NCBI RefSeq assembly: GCF_005491705.1 | Contig: NZ_CP028092.1 | Span: 3,038,001 to 3,102,000, forward strand | Length of the DNA stretch: 64,000 bases | Direction of reading: 5' to 3' | DNA from: Pontibacter sp. SGAir0037 | GTDB taxonomy: Bacteria > Bacteroidota > Bacteroidia > Cytophagales > Hymenobacteraceae | Shown: positions 27,001 to 35,901 of the stretch, piece after piece | How the letters are laid out: the number at the start of each line of letters is the position of its first letter | How positions within the stretch are numbered: the stretch's first letter is position 1 | Program-made: the position numbers and the translations under genes | The notes under the pieces: generated by a model | Databases searched by the model: none | Told to the model about the DNA's origin: nothing | The model's input: the letters and a program-made list of their open reading frames with translations, nothing else

Positions 27001-29138
27001 TACTGTACGCCAACAACATTCGCATACAGCGAGGCAACAGTTTTATACTGGCTAACAGCCTGGGAGAGGTTGCCCCGAATGCCCCGCTGCAGGTACAGTT
27101 CGGTAATTTCGAAATAGCTTACCTGATGGAATCCTTTCAGCAGGCCGACAGCCTGATTGCAGGCACAATAAACGGCGAAGCTACCCTGCGCAACCTGACA
27201 GAAGGCAACATGGCGTTTACATCAGATATTGGCATCAGCAGCTTGGCCTATATGGGAGTACCTGTAGGAGATATAGCATTAAGAGCCAACAGTGCTACCG
27301 AAAACCGCTATAACCTTGAGGCATCGCTTACAGGCAACGGCAACAGAGTACTGATCGGAGGCTTTTATGAGGCACAACCGGAAACCAGTACCCTGAACCT
27401 CGATGCGAACATAGAAACGATAAACCTGGCTGCCTTGCAAGGCTTTACAGCCGACATGGTAACCGATATGGGAGGCACTATAAGTGGCAACATGGCTGTC
27501 AGAGGCTCTGTAGCCGATCCTGATATTACCGGCCAGCTGAACTTTAACCAGGCACAGTTTAACCCTACCATGGTCGGCAGCCTTTACCGCCTGCAGAACG
27601 AGCGTATTGTATTCAACCAGCAAGGTATCAACTTTCCTAACTTTACGATTACAGACATCAACAACAATAATTTAGTAGTAAACGGCAACATCCTGACACA
27701 GGACTATACCGATTTCCGCTTCGACATGGGTATTACAACCGATCGTTTCCTGGCTGTAAACTCAACTGTAAACGATAACGACCTGTTCTATGGAAAACTG
27801 CTCCTGGCAACGAATACCACCATAAAAGGCACCATGGCCGTACCGGTAATCAACGCCAGAGTTGAAGTATTAGACGGTTCCAACATGTCGTTTGTAGTAC
27901 CTGCCGATGAAGCTGGTGCAGCCGCTCAGGAAGGTATTGTACAATATGGCAGCCTGAACGACTCCATCTATTACATGGTACAACAGGGAATGGAAGACGC
28001 TGAGACTTCGGGTTTTGTAGGGGCTGTGATAGATGCCGAGATCGTGGTTACCGATGCCTCTCCTTTTACTGTCGTAATTGATCCGCTTACAGGCGATCAA
28101 CTGGAAATAAGAGGGAATGGTACCTTAACCACTGCTATAGCGCCTAATGGCGAAATTAACCTTTCCGGCAGATACGATATCACAGACGGACTCTACCAGA
28201 TGGCATTTTACAGCCTGGTAGAGCGCGAGCTTCGAATAGCAGAGGGCAGTTATATTGCCTGGGCCGGCGATCCTTTGATGGCAGATGTAAATATTTCAGC
28301 CATTTATGATGTAAAAACGGCCCCGCGTGAACTGGTAGCCTCTGAAATAACCGGCGATCAGACCGAGCAGAACCAACTCCGTAACCAGCTTCCGTTCCAG
28401 GTTTTTGTAAATGTTGAAGGAGAAATGCTGGAGCCAGAGATCGGGTTTGATATACAACTACCTGAAGAAGAAAGAGGGGCCTTTGACGGGCAGATAGAAG
28501 CTAAACTGGTATCGCTGCGACAGGATGAGTCTGAAATGAACAAACAGGTATTTGCCCTGCTGGTTTTAGGAAGGTTCCTGGCCCCTGATCCTCTGCAGAG
28601 TTCTGGTGGAGGTTTAGCCGCGTCGGCCCGAAACAGCCTGAGCCAGGTAATGAATGACCAGCTAAGCCGCCTGACGGACCGCTATGCAGGAGGCTTAGGC
28701 CTGGAGCTGGGAGTAAACTCTTATGAAGACTACTCTTCCGGCGCAGCAGAAGGCCGGACAGACCTGAATGTGGCAGTACGGCAGCAGTTCCTGAACGACA
28801 GGCTTACGGTAAGAGTAGGTGGCGACATTGGATTGGAAGGCCAGAGCACCGAGCAAAACTCGATGAGCAACTTTGGCGGAGATATTTCGGTAGAATACTC
28901 CATTTTACCTGATGGCCGCCTGCGAGTAAGAGGATTCCGCAGAAACCAGTACGAAAGCTTCCTGGAAGGAGATGTGCAGGCAACCGGTGCCTCTTTGATT
29001 TTCCAGCGTGACTATGATAACTTCTCTGAGCTTTTTAAAGGTGCCGAGAGAAGGCAGGCAAGGCGGGAAGAGCGCCGCAGAGAAGCCGCTACCGGCCCAA
29101 CCAGTAGCAGCCAGTTACAGGCCGTAGAATTTGACTAA
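24036..29138 (+). CDS. tamB: TamB-like translocation and assembly module protein
   Basis: Very long periplasm-spanning protein that bridges inner and outer membranes and is linked to outer-membrane lipid transport and barrel assembly. The membrane anchor (KIILWLLIFVVGLIILIII) is encoded at about 24075-24131, followed by some 1500 residues of repetitive beta-strand sequence and a C-terminal TamB (DUF490) domain with PVINARVEVLDGSNMSF and FVNVEGEMLEPEIGFDIQLP. No ATG, GTG or TTG lies in frame between the TAA at 24024 and the anchor; the first ATG is at 24195, after the anchor. A start at ATT 24036 or ATC 24039 is proposed; with ATC read as Met the N-terminus would be MATAKHIGKVFLKI. tamL follows 122 bp downstream. 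Confidence 0.9.
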   Translation: MIATAKHIGKVFLKIILWLLIFVVGLIILIIIALQIPKVQNFAAQKGASYLSEMLDTRVEIGGLTTGWRNSIVLENIYVEDQQQDTLWYSERLGVDIKFFALLKGQVNIGKVHLKNASANVHIRPDSTSNFDFITEAFAGDTTAAATPADTTSGGMAISLDVIDLENIKLRFRDEAGGNMVAGRIGRFLTTMEELDLENERYLVDAIELRNTKVEYVQTKIPPPADEEPSDPLEMEFGLNRVALENIDISYKSEVADQFIELRLGESELTTDNIDLPNARVDLRSFDLKNTSLVYVQEKYKDPDSLAINPARTVEKLDKSVEESSGQPMDWTVNLNNMNIAGLHVRFDNFNTPAQAQGMDFNHMVFKDIQLNAKDVLYSQNKMGLNLQQLTLQEKSGFKVNNFQAQIAMDSTSASLTDLDLQTGHSRFRKELAVQYPSLEAAAENPNLVSLRLDIDNSYIGMQDALYFVPDLAQNPSFRTVANSTIRLNGQAEGRLDNLNINSFQVAGLQGTSINISGNVRNAMDPDRLFVDLNLNRFATTRTDIMALAPPGTIPPDINIPANVALTGNYTGTLENFDANATLQTSYGNINAVVDMQPGPTTAAPFNARVRTDRFDLEQLLGPEMGVGTISMEATATGAGFDPETMRADVRATIREAVYNDYRYNNIVVNAKVDQNRYLVEASSKDENLAFDLNGDFNLRNSEQPQYAFDADIDGINLQELHLYADDLAIQGKLKGNFTGADLSNLRGNLEASELVVRHQQVPYALDSVQLALAQSPTLTEVQLNSKIMDADMRFTNSLETLPTALQKHFSNYLDLQPDPPYPADLSLGDFNFTMQLRNIELIKSFVPDLETLKPSAPITGAYSRETQTFTMDGGFSLIEYQDFDLKDFVMEVRGNQEQLGYSLGLSEVSSPSFLVQNILLDGAARDDDMTLRLAISEDNGDPRFMLGGHLSSVSRNGYRFALNPGQIYINSEAWTVPEDNYFQFGGDVLYANNIRIQRGNSFILANSLGEVAPNAPLQVQFGNFEIAYLMESFQQADSLIAGTINGEATLRNLTEGNMAFTSDIGISSLAYMGVPVGDIALRANSATENRYNLEASLTGNGNRVLIGGFYEAQPETSTLNLDANIETINLAALQGFTADMVTDMGGTISGNMAVRGSVADPDITGQLNFNQAQFNPTMVGSLYRLQNERIVFNQQGINFPNFTITDINNNNLVVNGNILTQDYTDFRFDMGITTDRFLAVNSTVNDNDLFYGKLLLATNTTIKGTMAVPVINARVEVLDGSNMSFVVPADEAGAAAQEGIVQYGSLNDSIYYMVQQGMEDAETSGFVGAVIDAEIVVTDASPFTVVIDPLTGDQLEIRGNGTLTTAIAPNGEINLSGRYDITDGLYQMAFYSLVERELRIAEGSYIAWAGDPLMADVNISAIYDVKTAPRELVASEITGDQTEQNQLRNQLPFQVFVNVEGEMLEPEIGFDIQLPEEERGAFDGQIEAKLVSLRQDESEMNKQVFALLVLGRFLAPDPLQSSGGGLAASARNSLSQVMNDQLSRLTDRYAGGLGLELGVNSYEDYSSGAAEGRTDLNVAVRQQFLNDRLTVRVGGDIGLEGQSTEQNSMSNFGGDISVEYSILPDGRLRVRGFRRNQYESFLEGDVQATGASLIFQRDYDNFSELFKGAERRQARREERRREAATGPTSSSQLQAVEFD

Positions 29139-29145
29139 GCAAATA

Positions 29146-29180
29146 ACACGCCTGCCTATCTTATGGACAGGCAGGCGTGT
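29146..29180 (+). promoter_or_regulatory. Hairpin between tamB and tamL
   Basis: ACACGCCTGCCT (29146-29157) pairs with AGGCAGGCGTGT (29169-29180), a GC-rich 12-bp stem without a T run. It could lower read-through into tamL or protect the tamB message end. Confidence 0.65.
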
Positions 29181-29260
29181 GCACGAACATATAAAATGCA
29201 GCAGGGACTTATCACCCATCGTTGCATCTACACACTAAACCTTGCAGCACATAGCAACCC

Positions 29261-31633
29261 ATGATCAAAAATATACCGACCAGCTATTGGTTATTCAACA
29301 GTAAAACACTTTACTTTTTTCTCCTGGCACTATTTATAGCATCAGGCTGCAGCAGTACGAAAAGTGTACCTGAAAACGATGCCTTGTTTGCCGGCTATAA
29401 TGTAAAAGTAGAAGGTGAACCAGAAAAGCCAAGCCGCAAGGCACTGGAAGCCGAATTAGACGGAACTGTTCGCCCAAAACCGAACAGCTCTATTCTGGGC
29501 CTTCGTTTTAAGCTCTGGATTTATAACGCTATGGGCGACACAGCCGACACAGGCGGTATTAAAGGTTGGATTAAAGAAAAAGTGGGAGAACCTCCTGTAT
29601 TGCTCTCACAGGTAGATACCACCACCATAGCTGATGTTATGAGCAGCAGGCTCAACAACCTGGGCTATTTTGATAATGAAGTAGGAAGCACCACGCAGAT
29701 AAAAAAGAAAAAAGCTACTGTTGAATGGAAAGCTAGTGTGCAGCCACCTTACCGCATTCGCAATATAGTTTATCCGGAAGGGGATTCACTGCAGCTATAC
29801 AGCCACATAAGAGCAACAAAAGAAGAGTCACTGCTTAAGGTTGGCGATCCGTTCAGGCTGCAGACGATGGTGCAGGAGCGGGAACGCATTGATAATGTGC
29901 TTAAAAATAAAGGCTTTTTCTACTTCAGCCCCGATTTCCTTGCCTTCAGGGTAGACACAACACTTGGCGAAAGGCTGTATGATGTTAGAATCCTGGTGAA
30001 ACGCGATGCACCAGCCTTCGCTTTACAACCTTACAAAATAGATGATATCTACATTACCACCAACCATACGGTTTCTGAGAGCAACGTTGATAACGACACG
30101 CTTAAGTTCGAACGGTTCTACTACATCCCGGACGAAAACTATGTAAAGTCCAAGCACCTGGCGCACGGGCTGTTTCTGGAAAGAGACAGCTTGTATACAC
30201 GCCAGAACCACCTGCTTACTACCAGCAGGCTGATGGGACTGGGAGCATTTAAATTTGTAAACGTCAGGTTTAACCGCGATACGTTACAGGAAAACAGGTT
30301 AGATGCTGAAATATCGCTGACCCCTAACCTGAAAAAGTCGCTGCGGGTAGAAACACAGTACGTCAATAAATCGAACAACTTTGCCGGACCCGGCATAACA
30401 GCTTCGTTCAGGAACCGCAACGCATTGCGGGGCTCGGAACTGCTGACAGTTAACCTCGATGCAAACTACGAAACCCAGATAGGCGGGCAACCTGCTGACG
30501 AAAGCAATTCAACATCCGGCAGATCTTCTGTATTGAATTCCTATGAACTGGGTATTCGTACCGATCTTACCTTCCCAAGATTTGTAGCACCTTTTTGGGC
30601 ACCAAACCTAAGATCAGAATTTGTACCTAAAACCCGGATCAGCCTTGGCACCAGCCTTCTGAACAGAGTGCAGTTTTTTAGAATGAACTCTATTAACGCC
30701 TCTTATAGTTATAACTGGCGCCCAAAAAGAACACTGACATACGAAGTAACTCCAATTAATCTGCAGTATGTAAACCTGTTAAGCACTACTAGCGCTTTCG
30801 AAGAACGCCTTCAGTTAAACCCTTTTCTACAAAGAAGCTTTAATGACCAGTTTATCATCGGGTCAATTTATCAACTTACCATAAGCACTCAGGTTTATGA
30901 GGAAAGAAGACATCAATTCTTTGACAGGATTTCTCTGGATGTTTCCGGAAACATTCTAAATGGCTTATATAGTTTGACCGGAGCTGACAGTCCTACCGAT
31001 GAGTTTCCAAGAACGATTGCAGGACAGCCCTTTTCTCAATACACCAGAATAGAAAATGATTTTAGATATTATTTAAAGTTCTCTGAAAAAAGTATGCTGG
31101 CTACCAGGTTTATTGCTGGTGCAGGCTTTACCTATGGCAACTCTGCTTCGCTACCCTATGTAAAACAATTCTCTATAGGTGGCAACAATAGTATAAGAGC
31201 TTTCAGGCCAAGAAGTATTGGTCCTGGTGCTTATCGTGATTCTACCGGAGTAGCCTTCTTCGATCAGGTGGGCGATATTAAATTTGAAACTAACATCGAA
31301 TACAGATTTCCTATCGTCAGCTTACTAAGGGGTGCTCTGTTTGTTGATGCCGGAAATATATGGCTATTGCGCGACCAAGGGGCAACTGGTGCAAGAAGCA
31401 ACGGTGAAAGTGGCCTTTTCAATGCCGGTAGCCTCATCAATGAACTGGCTGTAGGTACCGGATTCGGCCTTCGGGTGGATATCGAGTTCTTTGTAATTCG
31501 CCTCGATTTCGGTATACCTGTTCGGGTTCCTTACCTGCCAGTTGGCCAGCGCTATGTGTTAGATGATTTTAACTTTGGTTTCCGGGGAGATGCAGGTATG
31601 AACCTGAACATTGCCATTGGCTATCCTTTCTAG
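29261..31633 (+). CDS. tamL: TamL, lipidated Omp85-family outer-membrane protein (TamA/BamA-like)
   Basis: Outer-membrane partner of TamB. The signal peptide ends in lipobox FIASGC (C30), unusual for Omp85 proteins in general but known for the TamA-type protein of Bacteroidota, called TamL. POTRA-like repeats (about 130-420) precede a C-terminal 16-strand barrel. The loop-6 motif region reads SIGGNNSIRAFRPRSIGPG, with Ala where most Omp85 proteins have Gly in (V/I)RG(F/Y). The protein ends in a typical terminal strand, LNIAIGYPF. 790 residues is usual. Pairing with tamB supports a TamB-TamL envelope complex. Confidence 0.93.
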   Translation: MIKNIPTSYWLFNSKTLYFFLLALFIASGCSSTKSVPENDALFAGYNVKVEGEPEKPSRKALEAELDGTVRPKPNSSILGLRFKLWIYNAMGDTADTGGIKGWIKEKVGEPPVLLSQVDTTTIADVMSSRLNNLGYFDNEVGSTTQIKKKKATVEWKASVQPPYRIRNIVYPEGDSLQLYSHIRATKEESLLKVGDPFRLQTMVQERERIDNVLKNKGFFYFSPDFLAFRVDTTLGERLYDVRILVKRDAPAFALQPYKIDDIYITTNHTVSESNVDNDTLKFERFYYIPDENYVKSKHLAHGLFLERDSLYTRQNHLLTTSRLMGLGAFKFVNVRFNRDTLQENRLDAEISLTPNLKKSLRVETQYVNKSNNFAGPGITASFRNRNALRGSELLTVNLDANYETQIGGQPADESNSTSGRSSVLNSYELGIRTDLTFPRFVAPFWAPNLRSEFVPKTRISLGTSLLNRVQFFRMNSINASYSYNWRPKRTLTYEVTPINLQYVNLLSTTSAFEERLQLNPFLQRSFNDQFIIGSIYQLTISTQVYEERRHQFFDRISLDVSGNILNGLYSLTGADSPTDEFPRTIAGQPFSQYTRIENDFRYYLKFSEKSMLATRFIAGAGFTYGNSASLPYVKQFSIGGNNSIRAFRPRSIGPGAYRDSTGVAFFDQVGDIKFETNIEYRFPIVSLLRGALFVDAGNIWLLRDQGATGARSNGESGLFNAGSLINELAVGTGFGLRVDIEFFVIRLDFGIPVRVPYLPVGQRYVLDDFNFGFRGDAGMNLNIAIGYPF

Positions 31634-31651
31634 GATGCTTGCTACATGATT

Positions 31652-31693
31652 CCAACAAAAAGGCTGCCTGTACAAAGGCAGCCTTTTTGTTGG
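31652..31693. terminator. Bidirectional terminator, 18-bp stem
   Basis: CCAACAAAAAGGCTGCCT (31652-31669) pairs perfectly with 31676-31693. A and T runs lie inside the stem, so it can terminate tamL and the converging minus-strand gene. Confidence 0.9.
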
Positions 31694-31783
31694 CGCAACT
31701 AGTGCACTTCCCGTTTATCAGATTAACGCTTTCTCATGAAGCCTGAAAGAAGCAACAAGCCAACATGCCTGTTTTATAAAACA

Positions 31784-33430
31784 CTAGTACAGCAACTGAT
31801 AGTATTCATGTGCCATACGGTCTGCACCAAACTTAGGAACTACATCCCGCATACTGTTTTTTACAATGCTCAGCCATCTTTCCCGGTTGTGGTAGTAGGT
31901 TGGCACTATTTCCTCCTCCAGTATACGCATCAGGTTCTGGTAATCTGTTTCATCCTGCCGGTCAATAGACCAGTTTGTATCTACAATAGGCAGCACAAAG
32001 GCATTTTCTCCGTGGCGGGCAAACTCAGGCAGCCACCCATCCTGCACCGAAAAGTTTACAGCGCCGTTCATAGCAGCTGTCATACCGCTGGTTCCGGAGG
32101 CTTCTCTTGGCCTGCGAGGTGTGTTCAGCCACACATCCGCACCTTGCTTCAGCTTTCTCGATAGCTCAATTTCATAGCCCGTCAGCACAGCAAAGTTATT
32201 TCGCTTGTACGCCAGGTTTACCAGTTTATCGAATACGGCAATAGCACCGGAATCGAACGGGTAAGGCTTTCCGGCCCAAATCATCTGCACCGGAAAATCT
32301 TTGTTATTGATCAGGTTCAGGAATCGTTCAAAATCCCGCACAATCAGGTCGGCACGTTTATAGGCTGCAAACCGTCTGGCCCAGACAATGGTGAGCACAT
32401 CCGGACTGAAAAGTTTACCTGTCTGGTCGGCTACTACTTCGAAAAGCTGCTTCTTCATTTCTGCTTTTCTGGCTACCAAAGCCCGGTCGTTATTCTGCTC
32501 CATGGCCTTGCGCAGTGGCACATCCATCCAGAAAGGCACATTCTGGGCATTGGTAATTGCTTTAATCTCGCAAACATTATCGTTTTCGTACCACATGCCG
32601 CGCGCCACCTCCCCATGCAGCTGCGAAACACCATTGGCGATTTTAGAGATTCTGAGCGCTGCCAAAGTATGGCTGAACATGTGTCCGTGCATGCCCGTCA
32701 TCTGCCGCACTTCTTCCAACGGCACATTGTTAAAGAAGCTCATATTGTGCAGATGGTGAATTTCATGTTCTTCGTTACCGGCTTTTTCGGGCGTATGCGT
32801 TGTAAACACCATGCGTTTACGCACATCGTTCATATTACCAAACACTTTGTACAGATGAAAAGCCAGTGGCAAAGCATGCCCTTCGTTCATGTGGTATATA
32901 TCGGCACCACCCAGCGCATCTACTACTTTTGCACCTCCAATGCCCAGTACAATACTCTGTGCAATACGGGCATTAGGTTCTCCATCATAAAGCCTGAAGG
33001 TAATCGTGCGGGCCAGATAATCATTTTCCGGAATGTCGGTTGTTAAGAAGTAGATAGGCACCGTTCCGAATATTTCAGGCTTCAGCACCATGGCCTTCAC
33101 TTTAACAGTGTGCTTATTCACATCCACACTTACAGTAATGCCTGTATCTTCCAGGTAGGAATAATATTTCTTCTGAAACTGCACCCGCATCGTCTGGTCG
33201 TCGTTACGCAGTTGGTCGTAATAACCAAACTTCCACAGAATGCCGATGCCAATCATGTTTTGCCGGAGATCGAAGGCACTCCGCATATGAGAGCCAGCCA
33301 GAAAGCCGAGTCCGCCGGAATAGGTTTTAAGAGCCTGGTGAATGCCAAACTCCATGCTGAAGTATGCTACACGCTTATTGTATTTTTCGTTTATATCATA
33401 TGGATGGTACCATCTGTCGTATTTTGCCAT
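31784..33430 (-). CDS. Short GT35 glucan-phosphorylase homologue lacking the PLP lysine
   Basis: 548-residue GT-B protein of the alpha-glucan phosphorylase family. The N-terminal start KRVAYFSMEFGIHQALKTYS (19-38), SGGLGFLAGSH (38-48), HMNEGHALP (180-188) and ARRFAAYKR (351-359, with the Arg and Lys that contact phosphate) match the DUF3417-type glucan phosphorylases, but the DUF3417 domain itself is absent. The cofactor motif reads EASGTSGMTAAMNG: position 451 is Thr (codon at 32078-32080), where phosphorylases have the Lys that forms the Schiff base with pyridoxal phosphate. It may therefore be a PLP-independent glucosyltransferase, a binding protein or an inactive paralogue. It is transcribed alone. 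Confidence 0.85.
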   Translation of the reverse strand: MAKYDRWYHPYDINEKYNKRVAYFSMEFGIHQALKTYSGGLGFLAGSHMRSAFDLRQNMIGIGILWKFGYYDQLRNDDQTMRVQFQKKYYSYLEDTGITVSVDVNKHTVKVKAMVLKPEIFGTVPIYFLTTDIPENDYLARTITFRLYDGEPNARIAQSIVLGIGGAKVVDALGGADIYHMNEGHALPLAFHLYKVFGNMNDVRKRMVFTTHTPEKAGNEEHEIHHLHNMSFFNNVPLEEVRQMTGMHGHMFSHTLAALRISKIANGVSQLHGEVARGMWYENDNVCEIKAITNAQNVPFWMDVPLRKAMEQNNDRALVARKAEMKKQLFEVVADQTGKLFSPDVLTIVWARRFAAYKRADLIVRDFERFLNLINNKDFPVQMIWAGKPYPFDSGAIAVFDKLVNLAYKRNNFAVLTGYEIELSRKLKQGADVWLNTPRRPREASGTSGMTAAMNGAVNFSVQDGWLPEFARHGENAFVLPIVDTNWSIDRQDETDYQNLMRILEEEIVPTYYHNRERWLSIVKNSMRDVVPKFGADRMAHEYYQLLY

Positions 33431-33790
33431 AAACAGTAATTTGGTTAGAAATTAACTAAACAAGTTATAGAACCCCACTGGCCCTACGATATATTAGATG
33501 AAGACTTTTAACCCTTCCACTTTCCTTTAAGCCTTACAAGCCACTGCCGTACCCTTTAAACATATTTGGTTTACAGCATGTTAATCTGAATTACCTTTTA
33601 AACTTAAAAGAAGACGCAAGGTTATATTTATCTATGGCTTTTTTTAAATGAAGATTATGATACAGGTATTGTCTTTAGACAATCTCCGCTATCGCACCGG
33701 CTTACTGGTTTAAATATATAAAATTTTAAATGTAAAAAGCAGCAGCTTTTCTGTCTCCTGCTACTTTTCATCATCAAAAACAGGTATATA
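33431..33790. other. AT-rich intergenic region
   Basis: No credible gene; an open frame at 33655-33840 has no family features. No clear TAnnTTTG promoter for the phosphorylase homologue was found. Confidence 0.4.
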
Positions 33791-33837
33791 AAAAAAGCGA
33801 AAGCTGGGCAGGGTATCCTGGCCAGCTTTCGCTTTAA
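33791..33837 (-). terminator. Terminator of the NTase-phosphoesterase operon
   Basis: AAAGCGAAAGCTGG (33794-33807) pairs with CCAGCTTTCGCTTT (33822-33835); read on the minus strand it ends in a T run. Confidence 0.88.
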
Positions 33838-33851
33838 CAAGCCTCTACAGG

Positions 33852-34601
33852 CTATACTTCCAGTATATAATACGGGTGCTTATACCCTGCTTTTTGCAGA
33901 ATAGGCTTAGACACATTAAATACCTTAACTCCTCTGGAAGTTTCACCTTCCAAGGTTCCGATATGGGCATGGCCATGAAAAGCAGCCACTACCTGCCTGC
34001 GGTTAAGAGGTTCTGCCAATCTCGAAGATCCGAGAAACGGGAAAATCGCCTCAGGCTCACCTACTACAGTTGCCTGTATAGGGGCATAATGCATTACAAC
34101 TACCTTTTTCAGGTCCTCATACTCCCCGTCGAGCCGTGCCAGGGCCGCATCCAGCTTTAAGGCTTCGTCTACAGCTTCCTGCACAAAACGCTTCATCATC
34201 TTTTCGCCGAACATACCCAGCATGCCCTTGTCGAACCCGCCACCAAATCCTTTTATACCTGCAAAACCCACACCTTCCAGCACCACACTTTCTCCATCCA
34301 GCATGTGCACTTCTTTTCGTAGAAGCACAGACCGAATCTCATCCTGCTGATCACGCTCATAGTCGTGGTTACCGAGTACACCCACCACCGGAATTGTGCA
34401 TGCCTTCAGTTCCTTTGCCAGTATCTCCGCCTCCGCTACACGGCCAGTATCTGTTAAATCGCCGCACAGAAGCAGTACATCCGCGTTATCCGATACCTCC
34501 TCAAAAAATTCAATCCAGTTTCCTTTGTCTGTTTCGCGTACATGTATATCGCCCACGGCAGCAATGCGTGTTTTCTGTTTTGTTTTATCAGGATTAGCCA
34601 T
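33852..34601 (-). CDS. Calcineurin-like metallophosphoesterase
   Basis: Cytosolic binuclear-metal phosphoesterase. All motifs are present: D18 and H20 in GDIH, D48 in CGDLTD, N78 and H79 in GNHD, H171 in VVMHYAP, and H209/H211 in FHGHAH. 249 residues, no signal peptide. An unusual glycine/methionine-rich insert (FGGGFDKGMLGMFGEKMMKR, about 119-138) sits between the metal motifs. It starts 8 bp after the nucleotidyltransferase stop, so the two are translated from one message. Substrate unknown; the pairing suggests it may act on a nucleotide or on a nucleotidylated product of its partner. Confidence 0.9.
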   Translation of the reverse strand: MANPDKTKQKTRIAAVGDIHVRETDKGNWIEFFEEVSDNADVLLLCGDLTDTGRVAEAEILAKELKACTIPVVGVLGNHDYERDQQDEIRSVLLRKEVHMLDGESVVLEGVGFAGIKGFGGGFDKGMLGMFGEKMMKRFVQEAVDEALKLDAALARLDGEYEDLKKVVVMHYAPIQATVVGEPEAIFPFLGSSRLAEPLNRRQVVAAFHGHAHIGTLEGETSRGVKVFNVSKPILQKAGYKHPYYILEV

Positions 34602-34609
34602 AATATGTT

Positions 34610-35365
34610 TTATACTGTTCGGATAGTTATTGCTTTATACTCCCAGTCGGTAACATCGGTTCCGTATTGCGTCTGGTCTATCAGGGGGCCACGACAAATT
34701 TTTTCGGTTGGAGGGGGCATGTCGTATGTTTCACGCGCTCTCTTCATCAGCTCATCAAACAGCCACCGGGGTATAATGTCTCTTTCCGAAGGATACACAA
34801 ACTGGAACGAAAGCAACTGAGCCATCAACAATTGCCAGTGCTGCTCCAGGCTCGACCAGATCAGCTTCCAATCCAGTTTATCACCATACTTTAACAACGT
34901 ATGGTTAATGTCTGAGCCATCGTACCGTTCCCGGTTCTGCACATAAATTTTACAGCGGATAAGGTCTTCCGGCGATATAAACTTCAGTTTCAGATCAAAG
35001 AGCTCACTTTCTGCGGCCCGTTCGTACCAGCCATCATCAACCGGAATCTGGTTACTGGGGTTACTGAAAATAAAATCAACGAAATGCTCCTCTTTTCTGG
35101 CTTTTGCCAACCATCTGGCATCCACCAGTTCTGTATCGTAGCCTTTATCAGAAAGCAGTTTCAAAATGCTCGGGCAATCGCCTGATTTACAAAATATATC
35201 CAGGTCTTTTGTATCTCTCTCTATGCCTGTATAGAGTTTGAGGGCAAAACCGCCTCCTACTAAAAAAGGAATTTCGGCTTTTAAAAGTAAAGTCAGGGCA
35301 CTTTTGTAAAACTTGTGGGCCTTCGCTTTGTCTTTATCGTCTTTGGGTTTGTTTTCTTCTGCCAT
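34610..35365 (-). CDS. Nucleotidyltransferase-fold protein
   Basis: The N-terminal half carries the polymerase-beta-type NTase pattern: GGG (37-39) followed by FALKLYTG and the metal-binding pair D54 and D56 in TKDLDIF. A further acidic strand, HFVDFIF, at about 94-100 supplies the third acid. This resembles the minimal NTases related to AbiEii and MNT proteins. The C-terminal third (with QHWQLLMAQLLSFQFVYPSE) is helical and not recognised. The charged N-terminus (KPKDDKDKAKAHK) is probably disordered. It is the first gene of a two-gene operon with the metallophosphoesterase. It could modify a nucleotide, RNA or protein; no direct evidence decides. Confidence 0.78.
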   Translation of the reverse strand: MAEENKPKDDKDKAKAHKFYKSALTLLLKAEIPFLVGGGFALKLYTGIERDTKDLDIFCKSGDCPSILKLLSDKGYDTELVDARWLAKARKEEHFVDFIFSNPSNQIPVDDGWYERAAESELFDLKLKFISPEDLIRCKIYVQNRERYDGSDINHTLLKYGDKLDWKLIWSSLEQHWQLLMAQLLSFQFVYPSERDIIPRWLFDELMKRARETYDMPPPTEKICRGPLIDQTQYGTDVTDWEYKAITIRTV

Positions 35366-35901
35366 ACCACTTCTTATTCAATCTTGGGATGTATGTTATA
35401 GTGTAAGCAAAGCAGTTTTCTGCTTTGCTCATGTTTGTACTATCTAATTAGGAACCAGAAAGTAGAAACTTTTACTTATTCAGCCTGTAAATTGTTTTGT
35501 CTTCCTGTATTTGAAGTAAAAAAGGTTTTGCAGCGGAGCTAAAACCCTTAATAAGGCACTTCAGGAATTGAAAATTTTAAAGATTTGAAGGAAAAGCCAC
35601 CCACGCTCTGTCAGTTGCTCCTATTTGATAACAGAAAAACAGATACAACCGCCGGCCATATAAATAACGTTCCAAAACAAGCTGCCGATTATATTCCCGA
35701 ACCTGACCATATATCACAGCCTGCATGATATTAGCTATACTTTCACTACCCTGACATAAGCTTTATACATGCATCTTCTCAGGTAAAAGAGACTACGCTT
35801 GTGCAGGCCGAAAAAATACTGGAGAAGCAGGTCGGCCAGTAAAAGATAAACCTGCTATGCTGCTCATCGTTAATGTATAAGAACCAAATACTATTAAACC
35901 G
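35366..35901. other. Intergenic region between the NTase operon and a disordered-protein gene
   Basis: 536 bp with no credible gene. A hairpin AGCAAAGCAG / CTGCTTTGCT with a TTTT loop lies at 35406-35429, about 40 bp upstream of the NTase start, where it could be in the leader of that message. No clear TAnnTTTG element precedes the plus-strand gene at 35902. Confidence 0.4.

Noticed and set aside
33655..33840. 61-codon minus-strand frame
   Set aside because: Contains the terminator of the neighbouring operon and has no family features.
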